Made by a program: the position numbers and the translations under genes. 64,000 nucleotides of DNA from Cryobacterium sp. MP_M3. GTDB taxonomy: Bacteria > Actinomycetota > Actinomycetes > Actinomycetales > Microbacteriaceae. Each line of letters begins with the position of its first letter. Position 1 is the first letter of the stretch. The stretch lies in contig NZ_JADOVI010000008.1 in the NCBI RefSeq assembly GCF_015752155.1, forward strand, positions 1 through 64,000, read 5' to 3'. The notes under the pieces were generated by a model. The model saw only the letters and a list, made by a program, of their open reading frames with translations. It had not been told where the DNA came from and ran no database searches. Positions 21,077 to 34,899 of this stretch are shown here, in pieces.

Positions 21077-21838
21077 GTGAGTCTTGCTGTGCGGGTCATC
21101 CCCTGTCTCGACGTGGCCAACGGCCGCGTGGTGAAGGGCGTGAACTTCCAGAACCTGCGCGACGCGGGCGACCCGGTCGAGCTCGCCCGCCGGTACTACG
21201 AACAGGGTGCCGACGAACTCACCTTCCTCGACGTCACCGCGACCGTGGACAACCGGTCCACCACCTACGACGTGGTGCGTGCCACCGCGGAACAGGTGTT
21301 CATCCCGCTCACCGTCGGCGGCGGCATCCGCAGCGTCGAGGACGTCTCCCGGCTGCAGGCCAGCGGCGCCGACAAGGTCGGCGTCAACAGTGCGGCCATC
21401 GCCCGCCCGGCGCTGATCGGGGAGATCGCCGACCGCTTCGGCTCGCAGGTCCTCGTGCTCTCACTCGACGTGAAGCGCAGCGACCGGACCGAATCCGGCT
21501 TCGTCGTCACGACCCACGGCGGCCGCACCGAAACCGACCTGGACGCCCTGGCCTGGGCCGGCACCGCGATCGAACTGGGCGTCGGCGAACTCCTCGTGAA
21601 CTCCATCGACGCCGACGGCACCAAGGCCGGCTTCGACCTCGAACTCATCCGGCTCATGCGGGAAATCAGCCGCGTGCCGGTGATCGCCTCCGGCGGCGCC
21701 GGACGGGCACAGGACTTCCCACCGGCGATCGCTGCCGGAGCGGACGCGGTGCTCGCGGCATCCGTCTTCCACAACGGCGAACTGACCATCGACGACGTGA
21801 AGCGGGAGCTCCGCGCCGCCGGGATGCCGGTGCGCTGA
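21077..21838 (+). CDS. hisF: Imidazole glycerol phosphate synthase, cyclase subunit
   Basis: HisF combines PRFAR with ammonia from HisH to form imidazole glycerol phosphate and AICAR. The 253-residue (beta/alpha)8 barrel has [19 protein letters not shown] with catalytic Asp near residue 11, [21 protein letters not shown] and [11 protein letters not shown]. The GTG start has GGAGGAAA upstream (21067-21074). The partner hisH, and hisA, are not in the window. Confidence 0.97.
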   Translation: MSLAVRVIPCLDVANGRVVKGVNFQNLRDAGDPVELARRYYEQGADELTFLDVTATVDNRSTTYDVVRATAEQVFIPLTVGGGIRSVEDVSRLQASGADKVGVNSAAIARPALIGEIADRFGSQVLVLSLDVKRSDRTESGFVVTTHGGRTETDLDALAWAGTAIELGVGELLVNSIDADGTKAGFDLELIRLMREISRVPVIASGGAGRAQDFPPAIAAGADAVLAASVFHNGELTIDDVKRELRAAGMPVR

Positions 21839-21899
21839 TGAGCCACGCCAGACGACCCCAGCCCCACGACCGATGAACCCCGAACGAGAGGGCGCCACC

Positions 21900-22307
21900 A
21901 TGAACGACCAGGCACTGTCATCCGTCGACGCCGGCCTCGCGCTGGCCGCCTTCAACGCCGACGGCCTGCTGCCGGCGGTGATCCAGCAGTGGGACACCGG
22001 CGAGGTGCTCATGCTCGGCTGGATGGACCGGGAGGCGCTGCGACGCACCCTCACCGAGGGCCGCGTCACCTTCTGGTCTCGCAGCCGCCAGGAATACTGG
22101 CGCAAGGGCGACACCTCCGGGCACGGGCAGTACGTGAAGTCCGCCGCCCTCGACTGCGACGCCGACACCCTCCTCGTGCAGGTCGACCAGGTCGGCGCCG
22201 CCTGTCACACCGGCACGCGCACCTGTTTCGACGGCCGGGGCATCGGCGTCGCCACCGGCACCCGCCCTGTCGCCTCCGCCGCCGCATCCGTCGAAACGGT
22301 GAACTGA
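21900..22307 (+). CDS. hisI: Phosphoribosyl-AMP cyclohydrolase
   Basis: HisI opens the adenine ring of PR-AMP in histidine synthesis. The 135-residue protein has the family core [45 protein letters not shown] and the metal-binding [13 protein letters not shown] followed by [12 protein letters not shown] at 21900 is preferred because of the GAGAGGG upstream; an in-frame ATG at 21873 has no ribosome binding site. trpE begins 2 nt after the stop. Confidence 0.94.
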   Translation: MNDQALSSVDAGLALAAFNADGLLPAVIQQWDTGEVLMLGWMDREALRRTLTEGRVTFWSRSRQEYWRKGDTSGHGQYVKSAALDCDADTLLVQVDQVGAACHTGTRTCFDGRGIGVATGTRPVASAAASVETVN

Positions 22308-22309
22308 CC

Positions 22310-23848
22310 GTGGCCGTCGACGAAACCACGGCCGGCACGACGACGGCCGAACAGTTCGCCGCCCTCGGACAGGAGCACCGGGTCATCCCGGTCATCCGTG
22401 AACTCTTCGCCGACGGGGAGACCCCGGTCGGCATCTACCGGAAGCTCGCCGCCGGGGCGCCGGGCAGCTTCCTCCTCGAGTCGGCCGAACAGGGCGGGAT
22501 CTGGTCCCGGTTCTCCTTCGTCGGGGTGTCCTCCTTCGGCGTGCTGACCCAGCAGGGGGACGACACCCGCTGGATCGACTACGGCGTGGACGCCGACCGC
22601 GCGCTCGGAGTCGCCGCCGGTCTCGGCCCGCTGGCGGCGCTCTCCGGCCTGTTCGAACGTTGGCGGACGCCGTGCCTGCCCGGGCACCCGCCGCTCACCG
22701 GCGGCCTGGTCGGTTTCATCGGCTGGGAAGCCATCCGCCAGATCGAACGTCTGCCGAACCGGCCGCCGGCCGACTACGACGTGCCGGGTGAGGCGTTCAG
22801 TTTCGTTGCCGACCTCGTCGCGATCGACCACAAGTACGGCACCGTGCAGCTCATCGCGAACGTGCTCAACGACGGCACGGACACCCAGGCCGAACTCTGG
22901 GCGAGCGCCCAGGCGAGGCTCGACTCCCTCCAGGCCCGCCTCGCGGCACCCTCGGAGGCGTGGCTCGCGGAGGTCGACCTGTCCACGGCGCCCGAACCGG
23001 AGATGCGCACCACCCGCGCCGACTTCCTCGCCTCGGTCGAGGTCGCCAAGCAGCGCATCGTCGACGGGGACATCTTCCAGGTCGTCATCTCCCAGCGCTT
23101 CGACCAGGCCTGCACCGCCGACCCGATCGACGTCTACCGGGTGCTCCGCAGCCTCAACCCCAGCCCGTACATGTACCTGCTCAGCCTCGAGTCCACGACG
23201 GGCGAACCGTACTGGATCGTCGGCTCCTCGCCGGAGGCCCTGGTCAAGGTGCAGCAGGACCGGGTGTTCACCCACCCGATCGCCGGATCGAAGCCCCGCG
23301 GGACCACACCGGAAACCGATGCCGACTTCGAAACCGAACTCGCCGGCGACCCCAAGGAACGAGCAGAGCACCTCATGCTCGTCGACCTGGCCCGGAACGA
23401 CCTGCTCAAGGTCTGCGCGGCCGGGTCGGTGGAGGTCACCGAGTTCATGCGGATCGAACGGTTCAGCCACATCATGCACCTCGTCTCGTCGGTGGAGGGC
23501 AACCTCCTGCCCGGCAAGACCGCCATAGACGTGTTCCGGGCGACCTTCCCGGCCGGTACCCTGTCCGGCGCACCGAAGCCCAGCGCCCTGGCGATCATCG
23601 ACGAACTCGAACCCACCCAGCGCGGCGTCTACGGGGGAGTGGTCGGCTACTTCGGCTTCGCCGGTGACGCGGACCTCGCCATCGCCATCCGCACGGCCAC
23701 CATCATGAACGGCACAGCCCGGGTGCAGTCAGGTGGCGGCCTCGTCGCAGACTCCGATCCGGCATCCGAGTACCAGGAGTCGCAGAACAAGGCCGCCGCC
23801 CCGTTGCGGGCCGTGGCCGTGGCCAACGCCATGAAACGGGTGCGCTGA
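22310..23848 (+). CDS. trpE: Anthranilate synthase component I
   Basis: TrpE makes anthranilate from chorismate. The 512-residue protein has the N-terminal tryptophan-sensing motif LLESAE, and the chorismate-binding domain with VISQRF, PSPYMYLL, GSSPEALVKV, HPIAGSKPRG, EHLMLVDLARNDL, TFPAGTLSGAPK and the C-terminal RVQSGGGLVADSDP. The GTG at 22310 is 2 nt behind hisI and has no strong ribosome binding site, so it is probably translated by coupling. The glutaminase partner trpG is not in the window. No Trp leader peptide precedes it. Confidence 0.95.
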   Translation: MAVDETTAGTTTAEQFAALGQEHRVIPVIRELFADGETPVGIYRKLAAGAPGSFLLESAEQGGIWSRFSFVGVSSFGVLTQQGDDTRWIDYGVDADRALGVAAGLGPLAALSGLFERWRTPCLPGHPPLTGGLVGFIGWEAIRQIERLPNRPPADYDVPGEAFSFVADLVAIDHKYGTVQLIANVLNDGTDTQAELWASAQARLDSLQARLAAPSEAWLAEVDLSTAPEPEMRTTRADFLASVEVAKQRIVDGDIFQVVISQRFDQACTADPIDVYRVLRSLNPSPYMYLLSLESTTGEPYWIVGSSPEALVKVQQDRVFTHPIAGSKPRGTTPETDADFETELAGDPKERAEHLMLVDLARNDLLKVCAAGSVEVTEFMRIERFSHIMHLVSSVEGNLLPGKTAIDVFRATFPAGTLSGAPKPSALAIIDELEPTQRGVYGGVVGYFGFAGDADLAIAIRTATIMNGTARVQSGGGLVADSDPASEYQESQNKAAAPLRAVAVANAMKRVR

Positions 23849-24478
23849 GTGTCCGCCCGCAGGCTCAAGCTCGCCGTTCTCCTGCTGGTGCTCGCCGCCA
23901 GCGCCCTGGCGCTGCTGGCCTGGACTCAGGTCTGGATCACCGCCGACGCCGTGCAACCCGGCTCGGCCGCGAAGACGCTCGCGGTCACCGGTTCGACCGC
24001 CGCGCCCGGCCTGACCGCACTGGCCCTCGCCGGGGTGGCCCTCGCGGGCGCGCTGACCATCGCCGGTCCCGTCATCCGGGTCGTCCTCGGCCTGCTCGAA
24101 ATCCTGCTCGGCTTATCGGTCGGCCTCGCCGCCGCTCTCGCGCTCGGTGACCCGGCCGGAGCCAGCTCGGCCCTGATCACCGCGGCCACCGGGATCGCCG
24201 GCAAGGAATCCGTCACGGACGGAGTCGTCGCCTCGGTCTCGACGCCCTGGCCCTACCTGGCACTCGTCGCCGGCGTGGCGATGGCCGCGGCCGGCATCCT
24301 CATCCTCGTCACGGCCCGCCGCTGGCCGGGCCCCGGCTCCCGGTACCAGGCCGTGCGGTTCGCCGCCGCGGATGCTTCCGGCCACCCGGTCACCGACCCC
24401 TCCGGCGACCCGTCGAGCGACGCCGTCGACGACTGGGACGGGCTCACCCGCGGCGAGGACCCCACCGCTCGTCGCTGA
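23849..24478 (+). CDS. Trp biosynthesis-associated membrane protein
   Basis: The 209-residue protein has about four membrane helices (near residues 8-28, 52-72, 75-98 and 135-155) and a hydrophilic Pro/Asp/Ser-rich C-terminal tail. A protein of this kind lies between trpE and trpC in many actinobacteria (TIGR02234-type). It begins at the GTG right after the trpE stop with no gap, so it is translationally coupled to the pathway. Its biochemical role is unknown. Confidence 0.85.
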   Translation: MSARRLKLAVLLLVLAASALALLAWTQVWITADAVQPGSAAKTLAVTGSTAAPGLTALALAGVALAGALTIAGPVIRVVLGLLEILLGLSVGLAAALALGDPAGASSALITAATGIAGKESVTDGVVASVSTPWPYLALVAGVAMAAAGILILVTARRWPGPGSRYQAVRFAAADASGHPVTDPSGDPSSDAVDDWDGLTRGEDPTARR

Positions 24479-24499
24479 AGACGATCACCGTCAGGCCGC

Positions 24500-24505
24500 T
24501 AGACT
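24500..24505 (+). promoter_or_regulatory. Putative -10 element before the HGxxPAAW gene
   Basis: TAGACT would give a leader of about 26 nt that includes the AAAGGAG ribosome binding site. It may be an internal promoter for the downstream trpCBA genes. Confidence 0.4.
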
Positions 24506-24537
24506 TGATCCGCACGTCAACGCACAAAAGGAGATCC

Positions 24538-24765
24538 ATGAGCTTCGAGTCGGTAGACCCTGGCGAAGGCCATTCCATTGCGGCCTGGACCGCCGTCACC
24601 ATCATGCTGCTGGCCATCGCCGTCGGCACCGTGGCGTTCTTCCTCGCGCTGTCCTGGCTCGTCTGGGCCTCGGTGGTGCTGCTGGTCGTCGGTCTCGGCG
24701 TCGGCTGGGTGCTGTCCAAGGTGGGCTACGGCGTAGCCGACACCCAGCCGCACGAAGGCCACTAG
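24538..24765 (+). CDS. HGxxPAAW-family small membrane protein
   Basis: The 75-residue protein has two membrane helices (about residues 16-36 and 38-60). The motif appears here as GHSIAAW at residues 11-17, a variant of HGxxPAAW with Ile-Ala in place of the usual Pro-Ala. Such genes sit in the trp cluster of many actinobacteria between trpE and trpC. The ATG follows AAAGGAG at 24527-24533. The function is unknown; position suggests a link to tryptophan synthesis or to the preceding membrane protein. Confidence 0.82.
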   Translation: MSFESVDPGEGHSIAAWTAVTIMLLAIAVGTVAFFLALSWLVWASVVLLVVGLGVGWVLSKVGYGVADTQPHEGH

Positions 24766-24769
24766 CCGA

Positions 24770-25540
24770 GTGCTTTCCGAGCTGCTAGCCGGGGCGATCG
24801 CCGACGCGGACCTCCGCCGCCGGGATCGCCCGTACTCCGCCGTCGAGGCGGACGCCCTCGCGCGCCCGGCCGCCATCGACGCCCTGTCCGCGCTCGCACC
24901 GGCGGATCGGGTGAAGATCATCGCCGAGGTGAAGCGGGCCAGTCCGTCCCGCGGCACCCTCGCCGAGATCCGCGACCCGGCCGCCCTGGCCGTGTCCTAC
25001 GAGTTCGGCGGCGCGAGCGCCATCAGCGTGCTGACTGAGGGGCGCCGTTTCCTCGGCTCGCTGTCGGACCTCGAGCAGGTGCGTTCGGCCGTCTCGGTTC
25101 CGGTCCTCCGGAAGGACTTCATCGGCGACCCGTACCAGGTCCTCGAAGCCCGCGCCGCGGGAGCCGACCTCGTGCTGCTGATCGTCGCTGCCCTTGACCA
25201 GGCCACGATGGTCTCCCTGCACGACCTCGTCCGTGAACTCGGCATGACCGCCCTCGTCGAAACGCACAGCGCCGACGAGGTCGACCGTGCCCTCGACCTC
25301 GGCGCCGGCCTCGTCGGAGTGAACGCCCGCGACCTGTCCACATTCACGCTCGACCAGGACCTGTTCGGCCGACTGGCCGATCGGATCCCCTCCGGCGTGG
25401 TCCGGGTCGCCGAATCCGCGGTCAAGACGGCGGCGGATGTCGCGCACTACCGCGCCGCCGGAGCCGACGTCGTGCTCGTCGGCGAAGCGCTCGTCACGAG
25501 CGACCCCATCCGCACCCTCACCGAATTCCTGGCGGTATAG
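24770..25540 (+). CDS. trpC: Indole-3-glycerol phosphate synthase
   Basis: TrpC closes the indole ring from CdRP. The 256-residue TIM barrel has [15 protein letters not shown] (catalytic Lys), [52 protein letters not shown] and [12 protein letters not shown]. The start is a GTG 4 nt after the HGxxPAAW stop. It is a mono-functional form without a fused TrpF domain. The start fits the family; a short Leu-Ser-Glu-Leu beginning is usual. Confidence 0.96.
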   Translation: MLSELLAGAIADADLRRRDRPYSAVEADALARPAAIDALSALAPADRVKIIAEVKRASPSRGTLAEIRDPAALAVSYEFGGASAISVLTEGRRFLGSLSDLEQVRSAVSVPVLRKDFIGDPYQVLEARAAGADLVLLIVAALDQATMVSLHDLVRELGMTALVETHSADEVDRALDLGAGLVGVNARDLSTFTLDQDLFGRLADRIPSGVVRVAESAVKTAADVAHYRAAGADVVLVGEALVTSDPIRTLTEFLAV

Positions 25541-25542
25541 AC

Positions 25543-26754
25543 ATGTCCCTCAAAGCAGAAGCAGGCCCGTACTTCGGAGATTTCGGCGGACGTTTCGTCC
25601 CCGAATCCCTGGTGGCCGCGCTCGACGAACTCACCAACGAGTACACCCTCGCCCGCTCCGACCCGGCCTTCGCCGCGGAGCTGATGGAACTGCACCGCAC
25701 CTACACGGGGCGCCCCTCCATCATCACCGAGGTGCCCCGGTTCGCCGCCGACGCCGGCGGCGCCCGCGTCATCCTCAAGCGCGAAGACCTCAACCACACC
25801 GGTTCGCACAAGATCAACAATGTGCTCGGCCAGGCCCTGCTCACCAAGCGGATCGGCAAGACCCGGGTGATCGCCGAGACCGGGGCCGGCCAGCACGGCG
25901 TGGCCACGGCGACCGCCGCAGCCCTGTTCGGGCTGGACTGCGTCGTCTACATGGGCGAAGTCGACACCGAACGGCAGGCCCTCAACGTGGCCAGGATGCG
26001 GCTGCTCGGCGCGGAGGTCGTGCCGGTCACGACCGGCTCCCGCACGCTCAAGGACGCCATCAACGACGCCATGCGCGACTGGGTGACCAACGTCGAGAAC
26101 ACCAACTACATCTTCGGAACGGTCGCCGGCCCGCACCCGTTCCCGGCGATGGTGCGCGACTTCCAGAAGATCATCGGCGAGGAGGCCCGCCAGCAGGTCC
26201 TCGACCTGACCGGGCGCCTCCCCGACGCGGTCACCGCCTGCGTCGGCGGCGGCTCCAACGCGATGGGCATCTTCCACGCGTTCCTCGACGACGCCGATGT
26301 GGCCCTGTACGGCTACGAGGCCGGCGGCGACGGCGCGGAGACCCTCCGGCACGCCGCCACGATCACCAAGGGGCGCCCCGGCATCCTGCACGGCGCCCGC
26401 AGCTTCCTGCTCCAGGATGAGGACGGCCAGACCGTCGAGTCCCACTCGATCTCCGCCGGCCTGGACTACCCGGGCGTCGGTCCGGAGCACTCCTGGCTGG
26501 CCAGTATCGGCCGGGCGACCTACCTGCCCGTCACCGATGCGGAGGCGATGAGCGCCCTGCGGCTGCTCAGCCGCACCGAGGGAATCATCCCGGCGATCGA
26601 GTCGGCACACGCTCTCGCCGGCACCCTCGACCTGGGCAAGCGGCTCGGACCGGACGCCACCATCCTGGTGAACCTCTCCGGCCGCGGCGACAAGGACATG
26701 GAAACCGCGGGCCGATACTTCGACCTGCTCGACGAGGGCGCGGCACAGCTATGA
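25543..26754 (+). CDS. trpB: Tryptophan synthase beta chain
   Basis: TrpB condenses indole with serine using PLP. The 403-residue protein has the PLP lysine motif [18 protein letters not shown] (Lys in SHKIN), the ETGAGQHG loop, the phosphate-binding [10 protein letters not shown] and the C-terminal [11 protein letters not shown]. The N-terminal [16 protein letters not shown] is the typical TrpB1 start, so this is the TrpA-activated type. The stop overlaps the trpA ATG (ATGA). Confidence 0.98.
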   Translation: MSLKAEAGPYFGDFGGRFVPESLVAALDELTNEYTLARSDPAFAAELMELHRTYTGRPSIITEVPRFAADAGGARVILKREDLNHTGSHKINNVLGQALLTKRIGKTRVIAETGAGQHGVATATAAALFGLDCVVYMGEVDTERQALNVARMRLLGAEVVPVTTGSRTLKDAINDAMRDWVTNVENTNYIFGTVAGPHPFPAMVRDFQKIIGEEARQQVLDLTGRLPDAVTACVGGGSNAMGIFHAFLDDADVALYGYEAGGDGAETLRHAATITKGRPGILHGARSFLLQDEDGQTVESHSISAGLDYPGVGPEHSWLASIGRATYLPVTDAEAMSALRLLSRTEGIIPAIESAHALAGTLDLGKRLGPDATILVNLSGRGDKDMETAGRYFDLLDEGAAQL

Positions 26755-27560
26755 CGACGACGACGAGCACGGTCGAATCCACCATCGCCCTCCGGCGCCA
26801 ACAGGGCGGCGGGGCCCTGATCGGCTACCTGCCGGTCGGCTTCCCGACCCTCTCCGAGAGCATCGACGCGGCCGTCGCCCTCGTCGCCGGTGGTGTCGAC
26901 ATCCTCGAATTGGGCCTGCCGTACTCTGACCCCGTGATGGACGGCCCGGTCATCCAGGCCGCCACCCAGCAGGCCCTGGCCAACGGCTTCCGGCTGCGCC
27001 ACGGCATCGAGGCCGTCGCGGCGATCACCGCCCAGGTGGATGCCCCGGTGCTCGTGATGACCTACTGGAACCCGATCGTGCAGTACGGCGTCGACCGGTT
27101 CGCCGACGACCTCCAGGTCGCCGGCGGCGCCGGGCTGATCACGCCCGACCTCATCCCCGACGACGCCGCGGACTGGGTCGCGGCCAGTGACCGCACCGGC
27201 CTCGACCGGGTATTCCTCGCCGCGCCGTCGTCCTCGGATGCCCGGCTCGCGCAGGCGGTGCAGGCGAGCCGCGGCTTCGTCTACGCCGTGTCCACGATGG
27301 GGATCACCGGAGCGCGCAGCGACGTCGACTCGGCGGCGCGGGTCCTCATCGACCGCCTGCGCGCGGTCGGGTCGACGAGCGCCTGTGTCGGGCTCGGCAT
27401 CTCCACCCCCAGCCAGGTGCGGGAGATCCTCGGCTACGCCGACGGCGCCATCGTCGGCTCCGCGCTGGTGAAGGCCCTCGCCGAAGGGGGAGTCCCGGCC
27501 GTCGCCGCCCTCGCCCGCGACCTCGCCGCCGGGGCCAGGGACATCCGACCCGCAGTCTGA
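26751..27560 (+). CDS. trpA: Tryptophan synthase alpha chain
   Basis: TrpA cleaves indole-3-glycerol phosphate and channels indole to TrpB. The 269-residue barrel has [13 protein letters not shown], the catalytic Glu in [19 protein letters not shown] with the Asp further on in that segment, [30 protein letters not shown] and [10 protein letters not shown]. It overlaps trpB by 4 nt. A GC-rich hairpin follows after 11 nt. No trpD or trpF is present in this cluster. Confidence 0.97.
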   Translation: MTTTTSTVESTIALRRQQGGGALIGYLPVGFPTLSESIDAAVALVAGGVDILELGLPYSDPVMDGPVIQAATQQALANGFRLRHGIEAVAAITAQVDAPVLVMTYWNPIVQYGVDRFADDLQVAGGAGLITPDLIPDDAADWVAASDRTGLDRVFLAAPSSSDARLAQAVQASRGFVYAVSTMGITGARSDVDSAARVLIDRLRAVGSTSACVGLGISTPSQVREILGYADGAIVGSALVKALAEGGVPAVAALARDLAAGARDIRPAV

Positions 27561-27571
27561 GGTATGTTGAC

Positions 27572-27594
27572 CGAGGCGGTCGTTCGACGCCTCG
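27572..27594 (+). terminator. Hairpin after trpA, possible terminator
   Basis: CGAGGC plus GTC (with a bulged G) pairs with GAC plus GCCTCG around a GTTC loop. A second small hairpin (CGACA-GTTT-TGTCG) follows directly at 27593-27606. The T content afterwards is weak. Confidence 0.45.
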
Positions 27595-27635
27595 ACAGTT
27601 TTGTCGGGCCGACCACCGGTTTCGGCCAACCCGGA

Positions 27636-27648
27636 GTGACGTCGTCAC
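27636..27648. promoter_or_regulatory. 13-bp palindrome upstream of lgt
   Basis: GTGACG-T-CGTCAC is a perfect inverted repeat 18 bp before the lgt start, next to the GAAAGG ribosome binding site at 27652-27657. It could be an operator or a small RNA hairpin; no regulator is known. Confidence 0.3.
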
Positions 27649-27666
27649 GATGAAAGGTAATACCAG

Positions 27667-28644
27667 GTGTCTTTTCTGCTGAGCATCCCGAGCCCCAGCC
27701 CGGAGTGGAGCTTCTTCGACGTCGGACCGTTCCGGATCCACGCCTACGCCCTCTGCATCCTGGCCGGGATCATCGCCGCCACCGTGCTGACCTCGCGCCG
27801 CCTGACCAGCCGCGGCGGCGAACCGGGCGTGGTGCTTGACATCATCCTCTGGGCCGTCCCGCTCGGCATCGTCGGGGCGCGGATCTACCACGTCCTCACC
27901 CACCCGGGCGACTACTTCTACGCCGGCGCCGACCTGCTCCGCACCCTGTACATCTGGGAGGGCGGCAACGCGATCTTCGGAGCGCTGCTCGGCGGCGCCG
28001 TCGGCGCATACATCGGCTGCCGGCTGTCCGGCATCCGGTTCTGGGCGTTCGCGGACGCCCTGGCGCCCGGCATGCTCGTCGCCCAGGCGATGGGGCGGCT
28101 CGGCAACTGGTTCAACCACGAACTGTTCGGCCTGCCGACCACCCTGCCCTGGGGCCTGCAGATCGAGACGACCAATCCGGCCTACCCGGTCGGGCTGCCC
28201 GCCGGCACCCTGTTCCACCCCACCTTCCTCTACGAGATGATCTGGAACGTGATCGGCGTCGCCGTGATCCTCCTGCTCGAACGCAGGCTCACCCTGCGCT
28301 GGGGCAAGGCCTTCGGCGTCTACCTGATCTGGTACGGCCTCGGGCGCAGCTTCTTCGAGTCGATCCGGGTGGACCCGAGCGAAATCTACTTCGGAATCCG
28401 CACCAACGTCTGGGCCGCGTACGCCGCGATCCTGATCGGCCTGGTCATCCTCATCGTGCAGAGCCGGCGCCACACCGGGACCCCCGTCGGTGCCTACCGA
28501 CCCGGCCGCGAATGGAAGGGACCCGATGCTGAGGTAGAATCTGATGAGTTTGATTCGGATACCGAGGATCACGGTGATGACGCCGTCGAACCCACCGGAT
28601 CAGGCGAGGTTGCAGCCACAAGCACCAGCAACTCGCGCCTTTAG
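27667..28644 (+). CDS. lgt: Phosphatidylglycerol-prolipoprotein diacylglyceryl transferase
   Basis: Lgt transfers diacylglycerol to the lipobox cysteine of prolipoproteins, in the cytoplasmic membrane. The 325-residue protein has about seven membrane helices and the Lgt signature MGRLGNWFNHELFG, with YHVLTHPGDY and RIYH earlier. The last about 45 residues are an acidic, Ser/Asp/Glu-rich cytoplasmic tail, longer than in most bacteria but usual in actinobacteria. GTG at 27667 has GAAAGG 9 nt upstream. It follows trpA, as in M. tuberculosis. A substrate lipoprotein is encoded at 44.1 kb. Confidence 0.95.
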   Translation: MSFLLSIPSPSPEWSFFDVGPFRIHAYALCILAGIIAATVLTSRRLTSRGGEPGVVLDIILWAVPLGIVGARIYHVLTHPGDYFYAGADLLRTLYIWEGGNAIFGALLGGAVGAYIGCRLSGIRFWAFADALAPGMLVAQAMGRLGNWFNHELFGLPTTLPWGLQIETTNPAYPVGLPAGTLFHPTFLYEMIWNVIGVAVILLLERRLTLRWGKAFGVYLIWYGLGRSFFESIRVDPSEIYFGIRTNVWAAYAAILIGLVILIVQSRRHTGTPVGAYRPGREWKGPDAEVESDEFDSDTEDHGDDAVEPTGSGEVAATSTSNSRL

Positions 28645-28760
28645 CCCCAGGGAAAACCCGCTACGGCTTGTCACCCGGTATCACGGGCCGCCGCGCACCA
28701 GATCACTTTCAGCGGGCCAGCGTCGTCCCCACTTGCCAGTCACTTCGTGAGGACGGTCCC

Positions 28761-33330
<4,570 letters not shown>

Positions 33331-33338
<8 letters not shown>

Positions 33339-34788
33339 CCCGAAGGGCTTCCTGAAAACCACGGAACGGGAAACCCCGGCCCGTCGTCCCGTTTCCGTGC
33401 GCCTGATGGACTGGAAAGAGGTCTACGAGCAGGGCGACGCGGCGCAGCTGAAGCGCCAGGCCGGCCGCTGCATGGACTGTGGCGTGCCGTTCTGCCATCA
33501 GGGCTGTCCCCTCGGCAACCTGATCCCCGAGTGGAACGACCTCACCTGGCGGGACGAGGGCCGGCAGGCGATCGAACGCCTCCACTCGACGAACAACTTC
33601 CCGGAGTTCACCGGCCGGCTCTGCCCGGCACCCTGCGAATCAGCCTGTGTTCTGGCCATCAGCCAGCCCGCCGTCACGATCAAGCAGGTTGAGGTGTCCA
33701 TCATCGACCAGGCGTTCGCCAACGGCTGGGTGCAGCCCCAGCCGCCGGGGCGCCTCACCGGCAAGACCGTCGCCGTCGTCGGCTCCGGCCCGGCCGGGCT
33801 CGCTGCGGCGCAGCAGCTCACCCGCGCCGGCCACACCGTCGCGGTCTTCGAACGAGACGACCGGATCGGCGGGCTGCTCCGCTACGGCATCCCGGACTTC
33901 AAGATGGAGAAGAAGCACCTCGAGTTGCGTCTGGCGCAGATGACCGCAGAGGGAACCCGGTTCCGGGCCGGCGTCAACATCGGCGTCGACATCACCTGGG
34001 ACGCCCTGCGGGCCCGGTACGACGCCGTGGTGATCGCCACCGGCGCCATGGTGCCCCGCGATCTCCCGATCCCCGGGCGGGACCTGTCCGGGGTGCACTT
34101 CGCGATGGAGTACCTGGTCCAGCAGAACAAGGTCGGGGCCGGCGACACGGTCGACCAGCAGATCACCGCGGAAGGCAAGCACGTGGTCGTGCTCGGCGGC
34201 GGCGACACCGGCGCGGACTGCATCGGCACCGCGCACCGGCAGCTCGCGGCATCCGTCACCAACCTCGCGATCGGCAAGCAGCCGGGCGCGAGCCGCGCGG
34301 AGCACCAGCCGTGGCCGCTGTCGCCGACGCTGTTCGAAGTGTCGAGCGCCCACGAAGAGGGCGGCAGCCGGCAGTACCTCGCGTCGACGATCGAGTTCCT
34401 GGCGAACGATGCCGGCGAGGTGCGCGCGATCCGGGTCGCCGAGACCGAATACCTCGATGGGCGCCGCGTGCCCAAGGCTGGCACCGAGCGGGAGATCCCC
34501 GCTGATCTCGTGCTTCTGTCCCTCGGATTCACCGGGCCGGAATCCCGCGACCTCACCGCGCAACTGCAATTGCCGGTCGACGACCGGAGTAATGTCGAAC
34601 GTGACGGCAACTACCAGACCAGTCACGAAGGCGTGTTCGTTGCCGGCGACGCCGGTCGCGGCCAGTCGCTCATCGTATGGGCGATCGCCGAGGGCCGGGC
34701 TGCGGCAGCCGCCGTCGATCGTTACCTCGAAGGTGAGACCCTACTGCCTGCTCCGGTCAAACCGACCGACCATGCCTTCGCAATCTGA
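33331..34788 (+). CDS. gltD: Glutamate synthase small subunit (GOGAT beta)
   Basis: GltD takes electrons from NADPH through FAD and [4Fe-4S] clusters to GltB. The 485-residue protein shows N-terminal cluster cysteines in CMDCGVPFCHQGCPLGNLIP and CPAPCESACVLAI, the FAD Rossmann motif VAVVGSGPAGLAAAQQL near residue 149, the NADPH motif VVVLGGGDTGADCIGTA, and a C-terminal GVFVAGDAGRGQSL. It overlaps the end of gltB by 8 nt, so the two subunits are co-translated. Confidence 0.97.
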
Positions 34789-34899
34789 TTGGTCCGAAAC
34801 CCAAGTGATCACCACCCAAGAGACCCACCACCCCGTGGTCTCTGCCCCCACGAAAGCACCACAGCGCCAAAAAAGCGCGGAAACCGGAGAATTTTCAGT

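Noticed and set aside
22240-22310. Trp leader peptide or attenuator before trpE
   Set aside because: hisI ends 2 nt before trpE; there is no space for a leader peptide and no run of Trp codons.
27650-27682. Mini-ORF of 10 codons (MKGNTRCLFC) overlapping the lgt start
   Set aside because: No ribosome binding site lies before it, and its ATG overlaps the lgt ribosome binding site; most likely chance.
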